A DNA stretch of 16,467 nucleotides, taken from assembly GCA_946480125.1 (NCBI GenBank), contig CAMLIY010000043.1:1-16467 (forward strand), in the 5' to 3' direction. Shown here piece by piece: positions 1-7,059 of this stretch. The position numbers and the translations under genes were made by a program. The notes beneath the pieces were generated by a model. The model saw nothing but the letters and a program-made list of their open reading frames with translations. It did no database searches and was not told the DNA's origin. How positions within the stretch are numbered: position 1 is the stretch's first letter; each line of letters starts with the position of its first letter. This stretch comes from an uncultured Asticcacaulis sp. Its GTDB lineage: Bacteria; Pseudomonadota; Alphaproteobacteria; Caulobacterales; Caulobacteraceae.

Positions 1-959
1 TTGGCAAGCGAAACGCCCGCCTGTGAAAGTGTAAATCCGAAGCCGCTCAGCGGTGCCGTTAGCCGGATAGCATAGGCTTCCAGTAAGACGAAATCGCCAA
101 CGGTCATGCGCCCCGCCGCCACGTCCATGCCGCCCAGCATCAACAGAAGCATTAGACCCAGACCGACGGCACCGTACTGAAGCCCCGCGAGTTGAGCCAG
201 CGACCACCACATCCGTTCGGTCGCGCCTCGCTTTTCCAGAAACCGGCCCCGAACCTCACCGACTTCTCTTTCCATGGTGCCATTCAACGCGACCCGCCGG
301 GCATTGCGCAGCAGGTCACCGAGAGTCTGCGAAACGCCGCCCGTAGCCGTATTTGTCAGCGTCGCAAATTGACGCTGCCGTACAGCGCCATACCAGCTCG
401 CGGCCACGAAGCCCAATAGCATCAAGATCATGATGACAAGATAGCGTGCAGGGACAAGGCGCGCGACAATCGCCAAGCTGATACCTGCTTGAAGGATCAG
501 AGGCACCGTGCGCCACAACATGCCCTCACAAACAATATTCAGACTGAAAGGCAGCCGCTCCAAGATACCCAGAACTTGACCACTATCTCCGTCCCTCCTG
601 CGTCCAGCTCCAGGCAGTTGCGACCGAAGTGTGCGGGTGGCAAGTTCGGCATTTAGACCATCAATGACTCTCGCGGTGAACACCATACGGATAGTCGCCA
701 CCAGTGATCCGCCGCACCACGCTACGACAAATGCCGCAACAAGACTCAAAAATGCCGGCGTTGCTGCAACACTCGTGGTCGAAACCGTTTCGCTAAGCGT
801 ATCGACCAGGCACTTCAACAGAAAGGGACCGGCCACACCGAGCGCTACCGCCAGAATCTCCAGTGTGGCCGCGACGGCGACATTTAGGCGCTGCCTCAGA
901 AAGGGGCTTAACATCAGCCGCGCGACCGCGAGAAGAATGTCGGAATTTCGCTTCAGCAT
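1..959 (-). CDS. ABC exporter, membrane domain (C-terminal part beyond left edge)
   Basis: The reading frame is open from an ATG at 957-959 to the left edge, giving 319 codons with no stop. A Shine-Dalgarno AGGAGG (minus strand of about 964-969) sits 4 nt upstream of the ATG. The protein is strongly hydrophobic, with likely membrane helices near residues 25-48, 66-90, 150-195 and 262-290, which fits a six-helix type I ABC exporter domain. The last visible stretch (LSGFGFTLSQAGVSLA) resembles the end of the membrane domain in the ATM1/ABCB half-transporter group, just before the ATPase domain, so Walker motifs would be expected outside the window. The role is export of a small molecule, peptide or conjugate across the inner membrane; the substrate cannot be read from the sequence. 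Such half-transporters also occur with peptide natural-product genes, but no precursor peptide is visible here. The 187 bp upstream suggest its own promoter. Confidence 0.8.
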   Translation of the reverse strand, partial: MLKRNSDILLAVARLMLSPFLRQRLNVAVAATLEILAVALGVAGPFLLKCLVDTLSETVSTTSVAATPAFLSLVAAFVVAWCGGSLVATIRMVFTARVIDGLNAELATRTLRSQLPGAGRRRDGDSGQVLGILERLPFSLNIVCEGMLWRTVPLILQAGISLAIVARLVPARYLVIMILMLLGFVAASWYGAVRQRQFATLTNTATGGVSQTLGDLLRNARRVALNGTMEREVGEVRGRFLEKRGATERMWWSLAQLAGLQYGAVGLGLMLLLMLGGMDVAAGRMTVGDFVLLEAYAIRLTAPLSGFGFTLSQAGVSLA

Positions 960-1032
960 AATACCTCCTACCCAATGTTTAGGGCGGAGGCGAATTTTCA
1001 ACAAGTAAAATTTAAGGTTGATAAAAACGCGG

Positions 1033-1068
1033 AGCGAGACACACAAAAAGGCGGACGTACGTCTCGCT
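1033..1068 (-). terminator. Inverted repeat, possible weak terminator
   Basis: Perfect 8-bp arms AGCGAGAC (1033-1040) and GTCTCGCT (1061-1068) flank a 20-nt loop that itself contains the palindrome GACGTACGTC. On the minus strand the stem is followed by CCGCG and a run of five T. It lies after the HTH gene ending at 1147 and before the ABC gene starting at 959, so it could end the regulator transcript. The long loop and the five-base offset of the T run make this uncertain; it could equally be a protein-binding site. A smaller hairpin (GAGGG/CCCTC, 1085-1100) lies just before it. Confidence 0.3.
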
Positions 1069-1146
1069 ATGCCCTCTTACGGTCGAGGGGTGTGACCCTC
1101 AGAGTCTGATAAACCGTTCAAGCGGCGATTTGAAACCCGATCGATG

Positions 1147-1566
1147 TCAGACCCTGCCAGCAGGATCAATCAGTCCGTGTTGAACGAATAAGAGCTGAAC
1201 TTCATCGATATTTCTGAGGCCTAAGCCGCATCTGATGAGCTGGTAACGCATTTCCTCGTCGAAAGGCAGAAGGTCAGCAACCGAGTGGAGACCTCTTTTT
1301 CGCATTTCCTCGTACGGCTTATAAGCGATCGGAAGGCTAGTCGTGGGTGTGTCCAGCCTGAAGACATCCGGTGTGTTGCGCTGCGCTTCGTGCCGCAACT
1401 CGGCGGCGCGCAGGCAGAGGTGTCGAGCTCGTGCACCAGTCACACCCAAGGTTTCGCCAATTTCACGGTAGCTCTTGTTCTGGTCACGCAATTGAAGCAC
1501 GATCTGGTACCGCGGCATCGCCGCATCGATCTGCCTCTGGCGCACCTCTACAGCCGTTGCCCCCAT
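1147..1566 (-). CDS. Small HTH protein with alpha-CTD-like C-terminus
   Basis: This 139-aa protein has no export signal and is probably a cytoplasmic DNA-binding protein. Residues about 20-57 (MPRYQIVLQLRDQNKSYREI followed by GETLGVTGARARHLCLRA) look like the helix-turn-helix of sigma-70 region 4 or a related regulator. Residues about 90-133 (GLHSVADLLPF..., then RCGLGLRNIDEVQLLFVQHG) read like the helix-hairpin-helix fold of the RNA polymerase alpha-subunit C-terminal domain, with the same pattern of a sub-domain entry helix, a glycine turn and an 'I-E' helix. The linker between them is about 30 residues. It starts 8 bp after the stop of the XRE gene, so the two are almost certainly cotranscribed. 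GAAGG about 14 nt upstream is a poor ribosome site, which suggests coupling to the XRE gene. I do not recognise a named family; both domain calls rest on reading motifs by eye. Confidence 0.7.
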   Translation of the reverse strand: MGATAVEVRQRQIDAAMPRYQIVLQLRDQNKSYREIGETLGVTGARARHLCLRAAELRHEAQRNTPDVFRLDTPTTSLPIAYKPYEEMRKRGLHSVADLLPFDEEMRYQLIRCGLGLRNIDEVQLLFVQHGLIDPAGRV

Positions 1567-1574
1567 TGATTGGA

Positions 1575-2015
1575 TTAACCTTCTTCCGCCGCGCCGTCGT
1601 CAGCCAGTGTCTTCACCAACTCCAATACACGCCGTCTAAACTTGGCGCTTTGAATGCGCGGAAAGGCTTCCGCCAGCTCGATACCTTCAGTCGTCATGAG
1701 GAACCCATGTACAAACTTTTCAGATGACGACTCGCTGAAGCCTTCGCCTACCGGGGCGTCGCCGTACCCCTCGAAAAAATACTGGATAGGAACCTTGAGA
1801 GTGACGGCTATCTCGTACAGCTTCGAAGCGCTGATCCGGTTAGCGCCTCGCTCATATTTTTGCACCTGTTGAAAGGTCAGGTCGAGCGCTGTCGCCAGCG
1901 TCTCCTGGCTAAGGCCAAGAAACTTTCGCCGCATACGCACTCGGCCGCCTACATGAAGATCGACGGGGTTCGGCGATCGCTCGTCGCCACTATCTTTAAT
2001 TTTTGTCGCTTCCAT
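1575..2015 (-). CDS. XRE-family transcriptional regulator (PraR-like)
   Basis: This 146-aa cytoplasmic DNA-binding protein carries an XRE/Cro helix-turn-helix at residues about 16-82: NPVDLHVGGRVRMRRKFLG, then LSQETLATALDLTFQQVQKY and ERGANRIS. This layout, including the 'NPxDxHVGxRVRxRR' entry and 'TFQQVQKYExGxNRI' recognition helix, is typical of a regulator group common in alphaproteobacteria (PraR and relatives). The C-terminal residues 107-140 (GIELAEAFPRIQSAKFRRRV) resemble the short tail seen in the same group. I chose the ATG at 2013-2015 because the frame upstream, back to 2249, has no regulator-like sequence. There is no clear Shine-Dalgarno before this ATG. It leads a two-gene unit with the HTH/alpha-CTD-like gene. 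The target is unknown; the neighbouring ABC exporter is one candidate. Confidence 0.85.
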   Translation of the reverse strand: MEATKIKDSGDERSPNPVDLHVGGRVRMRRKFLGLSQETLATALDLTFQQVQKYERGANRISASKLYEIAVTLKVPIQYFFEGYGDAPVGEGFSESSSEKFVHGFLMTTEGIELAEAFPRIQSAKFRRRVLELVKTLADDGAAEEG

Positions 2016-2322
2016 TACAATAGCACCATACCACTTTTGATAATTATTTGCAGTAAAACACGCATAGATAGCGTATGTCTGAAACGGACAAGGCGCGCAA
2101 GCATCACGGCGCCTTTCGTTGTGAATTATTTCGTCGTGACGCGCATGACAAGCGTGACGCGTAACAATCATAGGTGCATGAAATGAGGCCAATATAAGGG
2201 CCAAAAAGCGTCGATCAGCTAAATTACGCCTGCACTTCGCTTTCGTCATAGATCGGAGAAGCCAGTAATCGTCCGTAAGCCCACCCCATGTTAGTATTTA
2301 GAGCACAATTGGGTACACGGGA
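2016..2322. other. Non-coding gap between hydrolase block and regulator pair
   Basis: This 307-bp stretch lies downstream of the GH29 fucosidase and upstream of the XRE gene, so it should hold both the end of the hydrolase transcript and the regulator promoter. I see no convincing GC-rich hairpin with a T run, and no strong -35/-10 pair. It is more AT-rich near the XRE start. It holds the 9-bp direct repeat annotated separately. A minus-strand frame runs through it in phase with XRE (back to 2249), but its composition (rich in Arg, His and Cys) does not look like protein. Confidence 0.6.
2135..2161. repeat. 9-bp direct repeat CGTGACGCG x2
   Basis: CGTGACGCG occurs at 2135-2143 and again at 2153-2161, start to start 18 bp, which is a little under two helical turns. 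It lies about 120 bp upstream of the XRE start codon. It could be a pair of operator half-sites for a regulator, but there is no independent support for binding. Confidence 0.35.
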
Positions 2323-3978
2323 TTACGTGACCAGGCCAGGCCCGCTAATCTTGAACACGGCACCAAAGCGGTGGCCGGCGCCTTCGGGAACATCGAGGTG
2401 GAGGCCGTCGACGCGCTGCTCGAAAGTCAGTGTTGCTCCCGATCCGACCAGCTCAACGCGCTCGACCCGACCCACGTGACCTTTGCCAAAGGCTTTCAGA
2501 ACCAGACCTGGCCCGGCGGGCTGGCCGAGAGTCATGGCAAAAACAGCACCGCCCTTCGTCGAATATCTTACGTCCTGCCAGGTGAACGGCTTCTGCCGGT
2601 TCTCGGCGAAAATCCCCGACATCACCTCTGTAGGCCCCTCACCATACTGCCGCCAGGGACGCGTACCGTAAATGGCATCATTGCCATTGATCTGCATCCA
2701 TTCCCCGATCTCGGAGACGATACGGCGCTCCTCGGAATCGATCGTCCCATCGGGTTTCACGGGGACACTCAAAAGCAGGTTTCCATTCTTCGAGACCACA
2801 TCGCAAAGCATATGGATTACCGAAGCCGCCGATTTGTAACCCTTCCTTTCGAATAGCTCTTTGTCATAGTGCCAGTTCCCCAGGCAGGTATCGGTTTGCC
2901 AGGGCGCGTCGTGGATCTCCGATCGTAGCCCCCGTTCGACGTCCTCGACGACCGCCTTGCGTCGCGCCTCTATCTGGATTTCCTTGCAGTTTACGACCGC
3001 CTGAAGCGAACCGTTTCGCTTTATAGAGCGATTGTAGAAGTGCGCGGTTACATCAAGACCGGCCTGTTCCAACGGCAGGCCGAAGTTATCGAAATAGACC
3101 AGGTCCGGTTCATAGGTATCCATCAGGTCCTTGCATCGCAGAAACCATTGTCGGACGAACGCTGGGTTTTGCTGTGGTGCCCTCTCATCCCATTTTCGAT
3201 CATTCGTCTCGTGCCAGGCGTTCGCCGCGTCGATTGTAGTGATGCCATCCGGCATAACGATCGAGGGGCCGGCATAGTAGGTCTGGGGATCGAGACCCTC
3301 CCACCATTTTCCCTTACCGCCTGACTTGCGGAGCTTGTAAGCATCATAGCGCTGCCCTGCGCGCGGCCCTTCCGGATCGTAGTCGTAAGCCGTCTGGAAC
3401 CAGTGCCAGGCATGGGCGGAGTGGTTGGAAACGCCGAACTTTAAACCGTGTGCATGGGCAGCCTCTGCCCAAAGGCCGATCACGTCGCGCTTTGGGCCAA
3501 TCCGGGTCGCGTTCCACTCATGGAATTTCGAATCGTAGGCATCGAAATTGTCATGATGGTTGGACATCGCGACGAAATAGCGGGCGCCGGCGGCCTTGTA
3601 AAAGCTCACCAGTTCCTCCGGATCGAAGTTTTCCGCCGTCCATTTCGGCAACAGCTCCATGAAACCGGTGTCGGCCGGGTGCCCGTAATTGGCGAGGTGA
3701 TGCTGGTAGGCACGGCTACCCTGAAGGTACATTTCACGCGCGTACCAGTCGCCCGCTTCCGGCACGCATTGCGGCCCCCAGTGCGCCCAAAGCCCAAACT
3801 TGGCGTCACGGAACCAGTCAGGCGCACGGTAATTGGCAGCGAGAGAGTCCCAGTTGGCTGTGAAGGGGCCACTCTCGATCTCGCTCCGTCCTTGCGCAGC
3901 CGTCACAACAGGGAGAGCTCCCAGCCCGTAAGCTGCGACCGCAGAGGTCTTCAGCATTTGCCGTCGGGTTACCTTCAT
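2323..3978 (-). CDS. Alpha-L-fucosidase, GH29, Tat-exported
   Basis: This 551-aa enzyme of family GH29 is a retaining exo-hydrolase that releases alpha-L-fucose. Residues 1-29 form a Tat signal peptide (TRRQMLK, hydrophobic stretch, then VTAAQG), so it is probably a folded periplasmic or secreted protein. The family signature is clear: KFGLWAHWGP at 60-69, GDWYAREMY at 76-84, ARYFVAMSNHHDNFDAYDS at 132-150, and PDLVYFDNFG at 291-300, where D297 is the expected catalytic nucleophile. KNGNLLLSVPVKPDGTI (397-413) is the conserved end of the barrel, followed by a C-terminal beta-sandwich. The acid/base cannot be assigned by eye, as it varies among GH29 enzymes. The start has a strong AGAGGAGAGG site (3983-3992). 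The gene begins 31 bp after the GH2 gene and is last in the block. In this context the likely job is to remove the terminal fucose of fucogalactoxyloglucan, although other fucosides are possible. Confidence 0.93.
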   Translation of the reverse strand: MKVTRRQMLKTSAVAAYGLGALPVVTAAQGRSEIESGPFTANWDSLAANYRAPDWFRDAKFGLWAHWGPQCVPEAGDWYAREMYLQGSRAYQHHLANYGHPADTGFMELLPKWTAENFDPEELVSFYKAAGARYFVAMSNHHDNFDAYDSKFHEWNATRIGPKRDVIGLWAEAAHAHGLKFGVSNHSAHAWHWFQTAYDYDPEGPRAGQRYDAYKLRKSGGKGKWWEGLDPQTYYAGPSIVMPDGITTIDAANAWHETNDRKWDERAPQQNPAFVRQWFLRCKDLMDTYEPDLVYFDNFGLPLEQAGLDVTAHFYNRSIKRNGSLQAVVNCKEIQIEARRKAVVEDVERGLRSEIHDAPWQTDTCLGNWHYDKELFERKGYKSAASVIHMLCDVVSKNGNLLLSVPVKPDGTIDSEERRIVSEIGEWMQINGNDAIYGTRPWRQYGEGPTEVMSGIFAENRQKPFTWQDVRYSTKGGAVFAMTLGQPAGPGLVLKAFGKGHVGRVERVELVGSGATLTFEQRVDGLHLDVPEGAGHRFGAVFKISGPGLVT

Positions 3979-4009
3979 CGTGCCTCTCCTCTGCTCACCT
4001 TGTACGCAA

Positions 4010-6931
4010 TCATCGAACCGTAAAGTCTGCCGACCCAGCTTTCAATCCATCACCGCTCACGGTCAACCGGCCTTGGCCAGAACCGTCAGTAGCCTGCAGG
4101 ACTACGACCGCGTAGCCACCGAAACTGCGACGTGTCCATGCTTGCGCCGGCGTGACGACTCTCAGCTGTCCCCAACTCGTTCCACCCACACTATTGTCGG
4201 CCATCTTCGCAACCCCGCCTTCCGGCGTCTCAAAAACATAGGCCACCGTGTTATGAGGTTTGAGCGAAGCCGCATCAATTCGAACAATCTGAGCGCCATC
4301 GATCTCTTCCGGCGCGACAGCCTCACCGTTCAGGAAGACGGTCTGATTTTTCCCGATCGTGCCAACAAGCCATTGCAGGGTCTGGCCGGGCTTGAGGTCG
4401 GGCGCATCAAACTCGCCGCGAAGAACGACCGCTGGAGTCGCGGCCGGTTGCTTCTCGGGCGGCAACCATTGGAAGGGGTCTCGCCAGTCCGCAGTCGATT
4501 GATCGGCTGCGGTTTCGTTACGGCCTGTGACGCCATCGACCGCCAGACTGCGCCAGTTGTTCATTTTGAAAAATGCGTACCGCTCCGTCGGTTTGTCGGC
4601 CTCGTGAGATGCGGGATCGCCATTTCCGACCCCAATGATCCGCACCGGCCCGGTCGTTGCAAAGGACAGCGTGTTCGACCCGTCTGGCACCAGGCGGTTC
4701 TTGGCATCGACGACGCGAATTGTAACTACCGTTGTATCACTACCGCCGCTTTGAAGCGTCAAGCGGTCCGCTTGAATGGCAACAGACTTCGCGGCCCCTG
4801 AGGTTTCCATCGTCTCACGCGCCATCAACTTGCCACCGTCATAGCCGCGGGCCTCCAGCTTCCCGGGCGCATATGGCACCGACCATTCCAAATGACCGTA
4901 TTTGTCGAGCGTCTTACGTCCCAGGCTCTTGCCATTCAGGAGTAACTCGACTTCTGACGCATTGCTGTAGACCCAAACGTCGATCGGCTGCCCCGCTTTG
5001 CCAGGCCAGTTCCAGTGCGGCAAGATGTGCACCATGGGAGTCTGCGTCCAAACCGACTTCAGATAATACCCACTGTCCTTGACAATACCCCCGGTGTCGA
5101 GCATCCCGAATTGTGAGCTGATGGCCGGCCAGCCGAAAGGCGTGGTCTCACCACGGTAATCGAAGCCCGTCCAGACAAACATCCCCGCCAAGAACGGTCT
5201 CGCAGCGGTGAACTTCCAGGCCTCCTCGATACTGGCCGAATTGCCTGGGCGCGCTTCGCGATCGTAGGCGGCAAGTTGAACACCCGGCGCGTCGTCAATG
5301 TAAATGCCGCGTGTCGCCGTAGTCGATCCCTCCTCCGTCATGACGGCAGGCATCTGCGGGTGGGCTCTGTGAAACGCGTCGACATCGTGCTGGGTATGAT
5401 AGTTGAAGCCGATGACGTCCGCCGCCAGGGAAACGCCTTGGCTCGATCCACTTGTGGCCACCGTCGTGCGCCGTGACGGATCAAGCTTGTGAACGATATA
5501 CTGCATCTCGTCGGCCAGATGCGTACCGAGCGGCGACCACTCCAGCGACCACTCTTCGTTCCCGACTGACCATAGGGCTACGCTCGGGTGGTTGCGGTCA
5601 CGGCGCACCATGGCTTCGAGCTGGCCACGGATTTCCGGCGTAGTTCCCATCATACGATGTTCGTCAATAACCAGAAAGCCCATGCGGTCGGCGGCATCCA
5701 GAACTTCGGGATTGGGTGGATTGTGCGACATGCGCAAGGCGTTGACGCCGATGTTCTTCAACTGTTGAAGCCGGTAGGTCTGCACCGAATCCGGCACAGC
5801 TACGCCAATCCCGGCGAAATCCTGGTGGATATTGACGCCGTGAAGTTCAACATGCTCGCCGTTCAGGAACAAACCCTTCTCGGGATCCAGAGCGATGGTT
5901 CGGATACCGAAGGGGGTCTCGACCTGGTCGGCTTCCGTTCCATCTGAACGGACGCGCGTCACGGCCCTATAGAGTTGCGGAGTCGTCAAGGACCAAAGCT
6001 GCGGCTTCGTCACTGACACAGTCTGCGAGGCGACGACAGTAGCGCCCGCCGCGATCTTCATCGGCTCGCCGTGCGAAGTCCCAGCGAGTGTTCCGGCGGG
6101 GTCGATCAGTTCGATATCCACGCTGAATGTCTTGTCCTCGCGACTATCGTTCACAATGGTCGTCTCGATAGCGACATCGGCCTTTTCGGCCTTAACCTTG
6201 GGGTTCACAAACGTGCCCCAGGGCGCAACATGGAGGTTATCGGTCGTCGTCAGCCACACATGGCGATAGATTCCGGCGCCCTCATAAAACCATCCTTCCT
6301 CACGGGTCGCGTCTACCCGCAATGCAATGACATTGTCGCCACCGTAATTCAGGTAATCGGTGATATCGTACTGAAAGCTCGTATATCCGGACGGTTCGCT
6401 GCCAATATAATGGCCATTCACCCACAAGACACTGTCACGATAGACACCATCAAATACAAGCGACACCCGCTTGCCCTTGGCCTCGGCGGGGATCGTCAAA
6501 GTCTTGCGATACCACCCCACACTATTGTCCGGAAATCCGAGACCGATAGCTTTCGATCCATGGTTGGTGTTGCCTCGGGCATCGAAGGGCAACTCGACGG
6601 CCCAGTCATGCGGCAGATCCACCTTGCGCCAGCCGATATCGTTGAAATTGGAAGCGGCCGGACCATCCCCATAGCCAGCCTTGGCAAAGAAAAAGGCTCG
6701 CGTTCCATAACCGAAATCCGCCGATGGATCGATCGCATTGCCATAAGCAAAACGCCAGCCGTCATCGATATTGACATGCTCGCGCTCGGCAGCGTCCGCC
6801 GCAGAGAGGCCCGAACAAACCACGGCGAATGCCAAGAATGCGCCGATTGCGCGCCTGCGCCACGTCCCGGCAGGCATAATCGCACCGGGCCGCCCGCAGG
6901 TATGAGTAAGGTTCATGGAGAATTTTGTCAT
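4010..6931 (-). CDS. GH2 glycosidase with inserted beta-sandwich-like domain (probable beta-galactosidase)
   Basis: This 973-aa retaining exo-glycosidase of family GH2 has its domains in the usual order: signal region, sugar-binding jelly roll (about 50-230), Ig-like domain (240-345), TIM barrel (345-620), DUF4982-like domain (starting at VHILPHWNWPGK) and a final Ig-like domain. The expected acid/base is E459 in SVGNEEW and the nucleophile is E533 in VMTEEGSTT. The last Ig-like domain is split after IIGVGNGDPASHE and resumes at RSFGGYAVVVLQAT, with about 150 residues of another beta-rich domain in between. I chose ATG 6929-6931; no candidate has a strong ribosome site. ATG at 6875-6877 would leave a compact signal peptide (RRRAIGAFLAFAVVCSG, cleavage near ADAA), while a TTG at 6964 is less likely. 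Export is Sec, possibly Tat. Substrate could be the beta-galactosyl residues of xyloglucan; other GH2 activities cannot be excluded. Confidence 0.9.
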   Translation of the reverse strand: MTKFSMNLTHTCGRPGAIMPAGTWRRRAIGAFLAFAVVCSGLSAADAAEREHVNIDDGWRFAYGNAIDPSADFGYGTRAFFFAKAGYGDGPAASNFNDIGWRKVDLPHDWAVELPFDARGNTNHGSKAIGLGFPDNSVGWYRKTLTIPAEAKGKRVSLVFDGVYRDSVLWVNGHYIGSEPSGYTSFQYDITDYLNYGGDNVIALRVDATREEGWFYEGAGIYRHVWLTTTDNLHVAPWGTFVNPKVKAEKADVAIETTIVNDSREDKTFSVDIELIDPAGTLAGTSHGEPMKIAAGATVVASQTVSVTKPQLWSLTTPQLYRAVTRVRSDGTEADQVETPFGIRTIALDPEKGLFLNGEHVELHGVNIHQDFAGIGVAVPDSVQTYRLQQLKNIGVNALRMSHNPPNPEVLDAADRMGFLVIDEHRMMGTTPEIRGQLEAMVRRDRNHPSVALWSVGNEEWSLEWSPLGTHLADEMQYIVHKLDPSRRTTVATSGSSQGVSLAADVIGFNYHTQHDVDAFHRAHPQMPAVMTEEGSTTATRGIYIDDAPGVQLAAYDREARPGNSASIEEAWKFTAARPFLAGMFVWTGFDYRGETTPFGWPAISSQFGMLDTGGIVKDSGYYLKSVWTQTPMVHILPHWNWPGKAGQPIDVWVYSNASEVELLLNGKSLGRKTLDKYGHLEWSVPYAPGKLEARGYDGGKLMARETMETSGAAKSVAIQADRLTLQSGGSDTTVVTIRVVDAKNRLVPDGSNTLSFATTGPVRIIGVGNGDPASHEADKPTERYAFFKMNNWRSLAVDGVTGRNETAADQSTADWRDPFQWLPPEKQPAATPAVVLRGEFDAPDLKPGQTLQWLVGTIGKNQTVFLNGEAVAPEEIDGAQIVRIDAASLKPHNTVAYVFETPEGGVAKMADNSVGGTSWGQLRVVTPAQAWTRRSFGGYAVVVLQATDGSGQGRLTVSGDGLKAGSADFTVR

Positions 6932-6974
6932 GGCGCAGCTTTCAACTAGGAGACCCAAACACAAGAGAGGTGAC

Positions 6975-7009
6975 GCTGTCGTTCGGCAGGGTCAAGCCGA
7001 TACGACAGC
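6975..7009 (-). promoter_or_regulatory. Imperfect 12-bp stem-loop between GH5 and GH2 genes
   Basis: Outer arms GCTGTCG (6975-6981) and CGACAGC (7003-7009) and inner arms TCGGC (6983-6987) and GCCGA (6996-7000) pair around an 8-nt loop, with a small asymmetric bulge. It lies in the 128-bp gap between the GH5 stop and the GH2 start, the longest gap in the hydrolase block. No T run follows on the minus strand, so it is not a standard terminator. It could be an RNA processing or stability element, or an operator. Confidence 0.4.
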
Positions 7010-7059
7010 CGCTGGCGGCCGTCGTAAACACGTCGAGCCGCGGTTGGTGATGTTGACCG

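Noticed and set aside
960..1146. Lasso-peptide or bacteriocin precursor gene next to the ABC exporter
   Set aside because: I looked for a short frame with a ribosome site and a leader-core pattern in this gap and found none. A possible promoter (TTGTTG, 17 bp, TAAACA on the minus strand, 976-1004) matches consensus too weakly to annotate.
2016..2249. N-terminal extension of the XRE protein
   Set aside because: The in-phase stretch upstream of ATG 2015 is rich in Cys, His and Arg, unlike a regulator, and XRE proteins of this group start close to the NPVDLHVG motif.
6071..6949. Plus-strand open frame of 292 codons
   Set aside because: It is antisense to the 973-aa GH2 gene, without domains or a ribosome site of note.
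6932..6964. TTG start for the 973-aa GH2 gene
   Set aside because: It has no ribosome site and would place about 40 residues before the signal peptide core. Later ATG codons fit better, although the exact one is unsettled.
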